DNA of 9,438 nt, taken from assembly GCA_050288085.1 (NCBI GenBank), contig JBNKDD010000222.1:1-9438 (forward strand), written 5' to 3'. The position numbers were made by a program, and so were the translations under genes. The notes under the pieces are model-generated. The model made no database searches. It saw nothing but the letters and a program-made list of their open reading frames with translations, and was not told where the DNA came from. Below are positions 1 through 5,331 of the stretch, piece by piece. The first letter of the stretch is position 1. Every line of letters starts with the position of its first letter. This DNA comes from JBNKDD01 sp050288085 (GTDB lineage Bacteria > Chloroflexota > Anaerolineae > Aggregatilineales > UBA3940).

Positions 1-77
1 GCCGCCGAATTCATTAGGTCTTATTGCATTTTTACATCTTGCAGCGCTTCTGGCTTCCATATACTTTTTACTCAGGA

Positions 78-156
78 GGGCAAGGATTAATCCTCACCCT
101 GATCCTGCTCCTTCTCCACCTGCTTCAACAGATTGAGTGCGTTGATCGCCGTCGTA
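78..156 (-). pseudogene. Displaced 3'-end fragment of the CMD gene
   Basis: Read on the minus strand, this stretch encodes the last ~22-24 codons of a carboxymuconolactone-decarboxylase family protein, ending KQVEKEQDQGED and a TAA at 89-87. It matches the 3' end of the complete CMD gene at a constant offset of 970 bases. Over 78-150 there are four mismatches in 73 bases; three are silent and one changes His to Gln. The nine bases after the stop are also identical. Upstream in the same frame the match fades near 156 and a TAA lies at about 200, so no start or catalytic core is present. It cannot make a useful protein. It lies just beyond the EthD gene, which is therefore bracketed by direct repeats. 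It is either the original CMD end displaced by an insertion or the remnant of a second CMD gene. Confidence 0.85.
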
Positions 157-230
157 AAGTCAGTATTGGGCAAGCGATGGGCTGAATGGCCTGGGTTTTA
201 AAGATGAACCGGTTAGCGCTCTGCCAGTCC

Positions 231-1004
231 TCAAAAATGATCAATAAACACGCACTCTTTGCCGTACCACATACTTGACCGGGCGAAATCAATGAACTTC
301 CTTTCGTCCTCAACTGCCAGTTCCCAGCCTCTGTTCACCTCCGGTGCGCTGCCGTTGCCGTTTCGGTCAAACCAGACCTCAGCATGACCGGTGTACGGTT
401 CCACCAGCGTTCCTCGTTGTTTACACATGTCTCGCTCCAGCTCTTCCTCATAGCGATGAACTTGAAGATAGCGCTTGATTAGCCCGCCAGTTGCAATTCG
501 CCGGAGGAGAGGGCCGTGACAGGTACGCCAATATAATTGAGCCTGTTCAAGTGAAAGCCGGGGCAGGTGGCGAAGGGCATAGTAAGACTTTATCAGTGTG
601 CTGAACTCAGTTGCTACGATGTTCTCTGGATAAGGATTGACCTGTGGGTACTCATAGTTAAACCACAGCGGCGAGTTAGGAAGGTCAATAAATTGTTTCT
701 CATCTTCAAGAATCGTTTGTGCCGCTGTATTGCCACCGGCGAAATGCCCATCAACCAGGTCTTCACGGTTAGCCCACCAGATCTCGGCAGCTCCGTCATA
801 GGGCTTTTCTATCTTCCCTCTTACACCTGCAAGTTGCTCATTCTGTTCGTCATCCAGAATAGTATGGACCTGCACATAGCGCAGTATATTGAATGTACTG
901 CCAAAGCCTGCTATAAGTGGGCCATGTACATCCCGCCAATACTCCTGAAACTCTATACGTGACATACCGGGTTTACGGCGAAGCAGATAAGTTAGACGAA
1001 TCAT
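231..1004 (-). CDS. Tandem EthD-domain protein (dimeric alpha/beta-barrel fold)
   Basis: A 257-residue protein made of two EthD-like halves. Half one has EYWRDVHGPL at 21-30, RYVQVH at 43-48, PYDGAAEIWW at 68-77 and EDEKQFIDL at 100-108. Half two repeats each element: YWRTCHGPL at 158-166, RYLQVH at 178-183, PYTGHAEVWF at 203-212 and EDERKFIDF at 232-240. EthD domains form ferredoxin-like dimeric barrels; members assist ring-oxidation systems or act as small oxygenases or decarboxylases, but the substrate cannot be read from sequence. The two fused halves could form one barrel within a chain. The ATG at 1004 has AGAGAGGA just upstream. The gene starts 52 bases after the CMD stop on the same strand, so co-transcription from the merR promoter is likely. 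Two 60-base rows counted by hand (661-720, 841-900) are about 42% GC, against about 65% for a row in CMD (1201-1260), suggesting later arrival. Confidence 0.85.
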   Translation of the reverse strand: MIRLTYLLRRKPGMSRIEFQEYWRDVHGPLIAGFGSTFNILRYVQVHTILDDEQNEQLAGVRGKIEKPYDGAAEIWWANREDLVDGHFAGGNTAAQTILEDEKQFIDLPNSPLWFNYEYPQVNPYPENIVATEFSTLIKSYYALRHLPRLSLEQAQLYWRTCHGPLLRRIATGGLIKRYLQVHRYEEELERDMCKQRGTLVEPYTGHAEVWFDRNGNGSAPEVNRGWELAVEDERKFIDFARSSMWYGKECVFIDHF

Positions 1005-1047
1005 TGTATCCTCTCTATTTCGTGTTTGCTCAGGAGTCCTTCATGCA

Positions 1048-1120
1048 GGGCAAGGATTAATCCTCACCCTGATCGTGTTCCTTCTCCACCTGCTTCAACA
1101 AATTGAGCGCGTTGATCGCC
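1048..1120. repeat. Direct repeat, CMD-attached copy (partner 78-150)
   Basis: This copy of the ~73-80 bp direct repeat covers the last codons, stop and nine following bases of the intact CMD gene. Its partner at 78-150 lies on the far side of the EthD gene, 970 bases away, with four mismatches. The similarity also resumes outward as CTCAGGAG (71-78 versus 1029-1036), with about 12 extra bases in this copy. Recombination between the copies would delete EthD and leave one intact CMD gene. Confidence 0.85.
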
Positions 1121-1437
1121 GTTGGGAAGCCGCCATAGGGCACGGTCTGAATAATGACCTCTTCGATTTCCTCGGCAGTCATCCCGACGTTCAAGGATGC
1201 GTTGAGATGAACCCGTAACTGCGGCTCGCGCCCACCCATGACGGCCAGCATCGCGACGGTTGCGATCTCGCGTTCGCGCAGACTCAACCCATCACGGCTG
1301 TAAATGTCGCCGAACGCAAACTCAACGATGTACCGGCCCAGATCACCCAGAGGGGCAACCACTTCTTCTCCTGCTTTTCCATCTACCTCCGCGAGTTTCT
1401 GCAACCCGCGCTCAAAACGTGTCTTCTCGTTCGGCAA
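1057..1437 (-). CDS. Carboxymuconolactone decarboxylase (CMD) family protein
   Basis: About 126 residues, the usual size for small CMD-family proteins. Visible family features are LSLREREIATVAML at 51-64, QLRVHLNASLNVGMT at 73-87 with His77, EEIEEVIIQ at 89-97 and YGGFPTAINALNLL at 101-114. There is no cysteine, so it is not an AhpD-type peroxidase, which needs a CxxC pair. I place the start at TTG 1437 because GGAGGAGG sits a few bases upstream; a longer in-frame ATG lies inside merR and would add 29 residues with no family match. The gene overlaps the end of merR by 26 bases, which implies translational coupling. Established context: Bacillus subtilis AdhR, an aldehyde-responsive MerR regulator, is linked to the CMD-family gene yraC, so a role in reactive aldehyde or electrophile handling is plausible. 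The actual reaction is unknown. Confidence 0.85.
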   Translation of the reverse strand: MPNEKTRFERGLQKLAEVDGKAGEEVVAPLGDLGRYIVEFAFGDIYSRDGLSLREREIATVAMLAVMGGREPQLRVHLNASLNVGMTAEEIEEVIIQTVPYGGFPTAINALNLLKQVEKEHDQGED

Positions 1438-1807
1438 GACGTTCCTCCTCCAATTGACGATATATTTCGATTTTCGATTCAATGAACTCAAGAAGCTGCT
1501 GATATTCGAGGACATGAGCCTCAACCTCGTGCCGCCTTGCTTCGAGCATCAGCCGCCGCTCGGTCAGGGTCGAATCACCCTGCCGCCGCAGGTCGGTGTA
1601 GTGCTGCATCTGCTGGATAGACATCCCTGTCGCCCGCAGGCGTTTCAGAAACTTGACCCAGGTAACATCCTGCTGTGTGTACCGTCGATGTCCGTTGGGC
1701 GCACGCTCAACCGATTCGATCAGGCCGATCTTCTCATAGTAGCGCAGGGTGTCCCGGCTCAACCCGGTGATCCGGGCCATATCCTGAATAGTGAATTTCT
1801 CGTTCAT
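1412..1807 (-). CDS. MerR-family transcriptional regulator (AdhR/NmlR-like, no cysteine)
   Basis: About 131 residues from the preferred ATG at 1807; in-frame ATGs also exist at 1810 and 1816. An N-terminal winged helix-turn-helix is clear: FTIQDMARITGLSRDTLRYY at 5-24, EKIGLIESVERAPNGHRRY at 25-43, then DVTWVKFLKRLRATGMSIQQ at 47-66. Residues ~75-130 form the charged long dimerisation helix (RRLMLEARRHEVEAHVLEYQ onward). MerR proteins bind between -35 and -10 elements spaced 19-20 bp apart and untwist them on activation; exactly such a promoter lies upstream, so autoregulation is likely. The start at 1807 is chosen because the -10 box covers 1815-1820 and the transcript should begin near 1808, which excludes the ATG at 1816. 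The protein has no cysteine at all, and the region where AdhR/NmlR-type regulators carry their sensing cysteine reads KRLRATGM. The signal must therefore be sensed without thiol chemistry. Confidence 0.9.
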   Translation of the reverse strand: MNEKFTIQDMARITGLSRDTLRYYEKIGLIESVERAPNGHRRYTQQDVTWVKFLKRLRATGMSIQQMQHYTDLRRQGDSTLTERRLMLEARRHEVEAHVLEYQQLLEFIESKIEIYRQLEEERLAEREDTF

Positions 1808-1814
1808 CATCCCC

Positions 1815-1845
1815 ATTCTACAACTTAGAGTGTGCTCTAAGTCAA
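1815..1845 (-). promoter_or_regulatory. merR promoter with 19-bp spacer and operator dyad
   Basis: On the minus strand -35 TTGACT (1845-1840) is separated by exactly 19 bases from -10 TAGAAT (1820-1815). An 8-bp inverted repeat, ACTTAGAG (1823-1830) and CTCTAAGT (1835-1842), is perfect around a 4-base centre and fills the spacer. The long spacer with a central dyad is the signature of MerR-activated promoters. The predicted start site is around 1808, next to ATGs at 1810 and 1807, so the mRNA would be leaderless or almost so. Confidence 0.85.
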
Positions 1846-2051
1846 GTCTTCAAGCACTTTGTTGGTCAATTCAACAAACTGGGGTTTACACGCCTTAAAC
1901 GGTGCTGTATAGTGGTAGTGTTCAAGGGATTGGGTAACACGAGAGTGCAGAGGGTTTTAGAGGGATAGGCTGAAACACTCATTGACGAAACTACTATAGG
2001 CGCTTGTCTGAAGGGGTTCAACGGGCGCTAGATTTCCCCTGCCTTTTCGTG

Positions 2052-2079
2052 TTGACCCAGAAATACAGCAATGTATATT
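2052..2079 (+). promoter_or_regulatory. Sigma-70-like promoter of the SpoIIAA-like gene
   Basis: TTGACC at 2052-2057, a 16-base spacer, then TATATT at 2074-2079. Transcription would start near 2086, right at the GGAGG ribosome site (2085-2089). This supports the TTG start at 2097 and argues against the longer reading from 2004. The rest of 1846-2051 shows nothing I can name. Confidence 0.5.
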
Positions 2080-2096
2080 TTCATGGAGGCAGGCTG

Positions 2097-2486
2097 TTGG
2101 GGGGTTATACCTTAGAAAAGCTGCCAGGTGAACCCATTGTGGTTTTCCAGGCGGCGAAGACTTACGATCTGGAGACAGATACGCCGGTTGCATTGGATGA
2201 ATTGAACGCGATTGCCGATTCATCTGATGTTGATTTGATCTATATCACCGATATCAGAAACATCCACTTTGAGCTGTCAGATATGGCTTATCTGTCTAAT
2301 CTGGCCGCACGCGGTCAGGGTGCTGTTTTTCATCACCCCAGGTTGAAGGAAATCGTCGCGGTGACGACCAGCAAATTGGTAGAGCTGACCTTCAGGGGGA
2401 TGGGCAGCGAGGTCTATGGCCGGGTCAGGGTGGCGGTATTTCCTACTTTGGAGGAGGCTCTCGAATATGCCCGCTCCAGGCTATGA
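2097..2486 (+). CDS. SpoIIAA/STAS-like small protein, paralogue 1
   Basis: About 129 residues from a TTG start. Opening GYTLEKLPGEPIVVF aligns with SHTVEKLPDEPIVVI of the paralogue at 7783-8178. Shared later blocks are a hydrophobic strand with YITDI, then GAVFHHP, VTTSKLV and a closing FPTLEEALEYAR helix. The alternating strand/helix pattern and the final helix after an F-x-T/S-LEEAL turn resemble SpoIIAA-like/STAS domains, which bind protein partners or lipids; that assignment is tentative and no catalytic residues are evident. I chose TTG 2097 because GGAGG lies 7 bases upstream, a promoter ends just before it, and the length then matches the paralogues (131 and 133 residues). A longer open frame begins at TTG 2004. 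The gene stands alone, about 5 kb from the paralogue cluster at 7783-9438. Confidence 0.7.
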   Translation: MGGYTLEKLPGEPIVVFQAAKTYDLETDTPVALDELNAIADSSDVDLIYITDIRNIHFELSDMAYLSNLAARGQGAVFHHPRLKEIVAVTTSKLVELTFRGMGSEVYGRVRVAVFPTLEEALEYARSRL

Positions 2487-2674
2487 GCTGTCTATAGTTA
2501 CAGGTGCTCCGGCGGCGCACTCACTAATTCTATAAGCTAATCCAATGCTGTGATAATCCCCAGCACGATTGTTATTCCCGGTGAGGGCCAACGGTTCTGA
2601 CGTGCCAGCCGGGAAGTGTCAAAGTTTCTGCAACCCTTTTTCCATTATCGGGTATTCGCCCGGCAGGAATCCGA

Positions 2675-3154
2675 ATGGACATACGAATCCGAAAATCAGA
2701 ATTGTCAGATGCCCCTGCAATTAGCGAGATATTGAGATCGCTGGGCATCTTCGCCCGTATCAACGTGGAAGACCCTCAATCTACTCAAAAGCGCATTCTC
2801 AACCATCTCACCCTGTGCATGGCGGATGACAGTCACCTGATTCTGGTCGCCGAAGCACCCGGTGGTCAAATCGCAGGCTATTGTGCCGTTCACTGGCTCC
2901 CCTATCTGATCTTAGCCGGGCCGGAAGGATACGTATCAGAGTTGTTTATCAGCGAGGAATTTCGTGAACGGGGCATCGGCGGACAGCTGTTGAATATGAT
3001 CAAGGCAGAAGCGCAAAAACGAGGGTGTTCTCGTCTGATGCTGCTTAATATGCGCAACCGCGAATCCTATCAGCGGCAGTTCTATGCAAAACAAGGTTGG
3101 GAAGAACGCCCGGATGCAGCCAACTTTGTTCTTCAACTGAATGACAATACCTGA
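2675..3154 (+). CDS. GNAT-family N-acetyltransferase
   Basis: A 159-residue single-domain GNAT protein. The acetyl-CoA motif A is VSELFISEEFRERGIGGQLL at 87-106, containing R97-x-x-G100-x-G102 for pyrophosphate binding. The preceding strands (LILVAEAPGGQIAGYCAVHW, 55-74) and the closing FYAKQGWEER (136-145) fit the fold. The transferred group is acetyl from acetyl-CoA; the acceptor amine cannot be told. ATG 2675 is preceded by AGGA at normal spacing. The 188-bp gap upstream (2487-2674) holds no gene I can support. The gene converges on the displaced gpsA fragment at 3246, with no clear terminator between. Confidence 0.85.
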   Translation: MDIRIRKSELSDAPAISEILRSLGIFARINVEDPQSTQKRILNHLTLCMADDSHLILVAEAPGGQIAGYCAVHWLPYLILAGPEGYVSELFISEEFRERGIGGQLLNMIKAEAQKRGCSRLMLLNMRNRESYQRQFYAKQGWEERPDAANFVLQLNDNT

Positions 3155-3245
3155 CGGGTAATCGACAGGATACGGTGGATTTTAACCCAGGCTCGTATCA
3201 GTTCTTGAGGGTGTTATGAGCGTGGGGCGATATCCCGTAGTGTCT

Positions 3246-3329
3246 CTACTCTACAAAATCTTTGATGAATGCCCGGATAAAGTTCTCAGGCTCATAACGT
3301 CCGTGGATGACGTCCCACAGCCCTTTGGC
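3246..3329 (-). pseudogene. Displaced 3'-end fragment of gpsA
   Basis: The minus strand encodes the last 27 residues of GpsA plus TAG (3248-3246). The peptide AKGLWDVIHGRYEPENFIRA and the following seven residues are identical to the end of the intact gpsA at 4079-4162, at a constant offset of 833. Seven of 84 bases differ and every difference is silent (for example GCC/GCT, CTG/TTG, GAC/GAT). Similarity stops at the stop codon on one side and at the GCC codon on the other. The fragment has no start and is nine bases past the SUKH stop codon. Complete conservation of the peptide means both versions evolved as parts of working genes before this one was cut off. Confidence 0.9.
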
Positions 3330-3338
3330 CTTAATGGA

Positions 3339-4043
3339 TTATTGAGATTTATTACGCTCGAGCCACTGGTAAGAAAAATCAATCCATTCCTGATACCATT
3401 CCATGAAACTCATTGGGGTACCATCTTCATTTTTCCTATAGATTGCGCCTGGCATAACGTTGTGAATATCATCCCATAGCTCGCCGCGTGTTGGACCATT
3501 CACGACTACAAATGTCATATGAGCACATCCATGTTGGCACAGAGGAAGCACACCATCCAGGAATCTGGAGTCAGCAATAGGTGCAAGTATACGTTCTACT
3601 CGATTACGATGTTGTAATGAGCCATGATCCACCAGCTGGTAATACATACCCGGCTGCGTAATATCGATCCCGGTGTATGATTCCAATTCGTGAAAAATAT
3701 CCATGAGTTCATCATGTCTGAAAGGTTTAGCCAGTTGTTCAAGGCTATTCTCAGAAATTTCAAGTTCTTGTAATGCTTCTTGCAGTGAGAATAGACCATA
3801 TCCCGGCCCTGCTCCCCCGTTACCGATATGAAGTAAAAACTGCCGGTAGTAGACTGGCAGCTCGAAACCATATTGGGCTTCAATATCATGGACAGCATCT
3901 TCCGACAGTGGTGGATTGAGGTGATACCCATGACCAGAAGGTTTACCTGCTCCAAATGCCTCGTGTTTTTTGTCCGCGTTCTTGAGCTGCTCGATATTTT
4001 GCCGAAGTGCTTCTAATTCTGCTATGACCTCTTGATTATCTAT
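3339..4043 (-). CDS. SMI1/KNR4 (SUKH) family protein with non-canonical or lost start
   Basis: The frame is open from 4118 to TAA 3341-3339. Counting from ATA 4043 it has 234 residues. SUKH features are clear: NPPLSEDAVHDIEAQYGFEL at 43-62, then PVYYRQFLLHIGNGGAGPGY at 63-82 with the GNGGAGP turn, GLFSLQEAL at 83-91, PLCQHGCAHMTFVVVNGP at 167-184, GELWDD at 187-192 and a C-terminal FMEWYQEWIDF. SUKH proteins often act as immunity proteins against secreted polymorphic toxins; no toxin is in this window. No ATG, GTG or TTG occurs in frame before ATG 3704, which would drop the first 113 residues, including half the domain. A ribosome site GGGAG (4056-4052) precedes ATC (4046) and ATA (4043), so I infer an ATA or ATC start, perhaps a mutated ATG. 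It follows gpsA by about 35 bases and should be co-transcribed. Rows in this gene counted by hand are 35-50% GC, versus 55-63% in gpsA. Confidence 0.8.
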   Translation of the reverse strand: MDNQEVIAELEALRQNIEQLKNADKKHEAFGAGKPSGHGYHLNPPLSEDAVHDIEAQYGFELPVYYRQFLLHIGNGGAGPGYGLFSLQEALQELEISENSLEQLAKPFRHDELMDIFHELESYTGIDITQPGMYYQLVDHGSLQHRNRVERILAPIADSRFLDGVLPLCQHGCAHMTFVVVNGPTRGELWDDIHNVMPGAIYRKNEDGTPMSFMEWYQEWIDFSYQWLERNKSQ

Positions 4044-4078
4044 GATTCGCTCTCCCGATTGAAGACTGGATGTCTGTC

Positions 4079-4162
4079 CTATTCGACAAAATCTTTGATA
4101 AATGCCCGGATAAAGTTCTCAGGCTCATAACGTCCGTGAATGACATCCCACAACCCTTTAGC
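4079..4162. repeat. Direct repeat, gpsA-attached copy (partner 3246-3329)
   Basis: An 84-bp repeat formed by the last 27 codons and stop of gpsA. The partner lies 833 bases away, beyond the SUKH gene; 77 of 84 bases match with no gaps. Recombination between the two would remove the SUKH gene and leave a single intact gpsA. Confidence 0.9.
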
Positions 4163-5062
4163 CAGGGGGATGGCGATTCGGCGTTTTTCCGCGATGTACA
4201 ACGTATTCTTCAGCGTATTGTACCCTTCCGGCAATACGCCCATCTTTTCCCGGATTTCCTCCAGCGATACGCCTTGCGCCAGGTATTCTCCCATCTGGCG
4301 GTTGTGACTGTGACCGCTGAGGGCCGTTGCCAGTAGATCGCCCATACCCGCTACATAGAGAAACGTCTCTACTTTAGCGCCCAGCCCCACGCCAATCCGG
4401 GACATCTCTTCCAGCGCAATCGTCAGGTAAACCGCCCGGAAATTGATACTGCGAATATCCAGTCCATCGAACATCCCTAACCCAATCGCGTAAATATTCT
4501 TCAGGATGCCGCCTAACTCCACGCCCACTTCGTCGTGAGAGAAGCGCACCCGGAAATGATCGTTATCCAGCAGGCGGGCAACGGTCAACAGCCTGCAATG
4601 ATCGTTGCAAGCGAGGATAACGACTGTCGGCATCCCCTGGGCAAACTCATTGGCGATCGATGGACCAGAGAGGGCCGCCGAAGGATTGTCAGGGAACAGG
4701 GTTTGAAGCGTCTGGAAAGCCGTCAACCCGGTTTCGGGATCGATGCCTTTGGCGAGATTCACGAGGATCGTGTGGCGATCCAGCGCGGCGCGGATCGGTT
4801 CCAGCGTAGACCGGATGAAGATGGTCGGGATGGCAACGAAGACGACAGCGGCGTTATCAAACACATCCGGGAGATTGTTTGTCGCTGTCAGGCGCGGGTC
4901 TAAAATATGCCCGGAAAGATAGGTCTCGTTCCGGTGGTGGGTGTTAACGTCCTCAACAACTGCCTCGTCATGCTCCCAGGCGATGACATCGTGCCCGTTT
5001 TTGGCGATCAGATTTGCCAGGGCGGTGCCAAAATTGCCCAGCCCAACCATTCCAACCTGCAT
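4079..5062 (-). CDS. gpsA: NAD(P)-dependent glycerol-3-phosphate dehydrogenase
   Basis: About 327 residues. It interconverts dihydroxyacetone phosphate and sn-glycerol 3-phosphate with NAD(P)H in the cytosol, feeding phospholipid synthesis. The Rossmann motif is VGLGNFGTALA at 6-16 (G7-x-G9-x-x-G12). Other GpsA hallmarks are LSGPSIANEFAQG at 131-143, GGILKNIYAIGLG at 184-196 with the expected catalytic Lys188, AGMGDLLATALSGHSHNRQ at 238-256, and a C-terminal IPLAKGLWDVI region. The ATG at 5062 is preferred because AAAGGGG lies 6 bases upstream and the fold begins at once; upstream in-frame ATGs at 5107 and 5104 add 15 unrelated residues. The last 27 codons plus stop (4079-4162) are repeated at 3246-3329. 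Codon endings change from C/G-rich (ATC GCC ATC CCC CTG) to T/A-richer (GCT, TTG, GAT, ATT) exactly where the repeat begins, suggesting that the present 3' end was imported. Confidence 0.92.
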   Translation of the reverse strand: MQVGMVGLGNFGTALANLIAKNGHDVIAWEHDEAVVEDVNTHHRNETYLSGHILDPRLTATNNLPDVFDNAAVVFVAIPTIFIRSTLEPIRAALDRHTILVNLAKGIDPETGLTAFQTLQTLFPDNPSAALSGPSIANEFAQGMPTVVILACNDHCRLLTVARLLDNDHFRVRFSHDEVGVELGGILKNIYAIGLGMFDGLDIRSINFRAVYLTIALEEMSRIGVGLGAKVETFLYVAGMGDLLATALSGHSHNRQMGEYLAQGVSLEEIREKMGVLPEGYNTLKNTLYIAEKRRIAIPLAKGLWDVIHGRYEPENFIRAFIKDFVE

Positions 5063-5118
5063 GTCAGACCCCTTTCTCGATACGAGGGCGCGCCGTGATT
5101 GCATCATGTGATGTTCCT

Positions 5119-5124
5119 ATTATA
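5119..5124 (-). promoter_or_regulatory. Probable -10 box of gpsA
   Basis: TATAAT on the minus strand, 57 bases before the chosen gpsA ATG. I see no good -35 match at 16-18 bases, so this is suggestive only. A start near 5112 would give a ~50-base leader. Confidence 0.35.
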
Positions 5125-5200
5125 TACAATTTCGGCGAGCTACAGATTCAGGCCGCAGGGGTTGAGGTAAAAGATAAATTACCGAATTAAGAGTTGCGTA

Positions 5201-5310
5201 GTTTGACCCCCTGACACCGCTTCCCGGTGTCTGCCCCCCTTGCAAGGGGGGTGAATCGCAGCGAACATGCCTGCATGTGAGCGACGACCGAAGGTCGGGC
5301 GATGGGGGGT
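5201..5310. repeat. Hairpin-rich REP/MITE-like intergenic element
   Basis: Four consecutive dyads fill this gap between gpsA and the GNAT gene: GACACCG/CGGTGTC (5213-5219, 5225-5231), the 18-bp perfect palindrome CCCCCCTTGCAAGGGGGG (5234-5251), ACATGC/GCATGT (5265-5270, 5273-5278) and CGACC/GGTCG (5285-5289, 5293-5297). The block is edged by C-runs (TGACCCCCTGA) at one end and G-runs (GGGGGGTGAA) at the other, like rough terminal inverted repeats, and GGGGGGTGAA occurs twice. No U-tract follows on either strand, so a plain terminator is unlikely. A repeated extragenic or miniature mobile element is the best guess. Confidence 0.55.
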
Positions 5311-5331
5311 GAACCTGCTCCTACGAATGTA

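Noticed and set aside
1..60. Minus-strand open frame starting at ATG 60 and leaving the window
   Set aside because: Only 20 codons are visible, with no recognisable motif and no clear ribosome site.
1057..1437. AhpD-type alkylhydroperoxidase
   Set aside because: The required CxxC is absent; the protein contains no cysteine.
2004..2096. N-terminal extension of the first SpoIIAA-like protein from TTG 2004
   Set aside because: It lies upstream of a good promoter and of the GGAGG site, and the extra 31 residues have no match in the paralogues.
3596..3955. 119-residue open frame with ATG on the minus strand
   Set aside because: It is out of frame with the SUKH coding sequence, which spans the whole interval and carries clear family motifs; this frame shows none.
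3339..4043. Toxin partner for the SUKH immunity-like protein
   Set aside because: No polymorphic toxin, secretion domain or small toxic ORF is seen next to it; it appears as an orphan.
78..4162. Conventional insertion sequences or integrase-bearing islands behind the two cargo insertions
   Set aside because: No transposase, integrase, terminal inverted repeats, short target duplication or tRNA gene is present; the repeats are host-gene 3' ends.
4535..5098. Plus-strand open frames opposite gpsA
   Set aside because: They are antisense shadows of a clearly coding gene, without ribosome sites or recognisable motifs.
5201..5310. CRISPR array or simple rho-independent terminator
   Set aside because: The dyads are all different with no regular spacers, and no U-tract follows on either strand.
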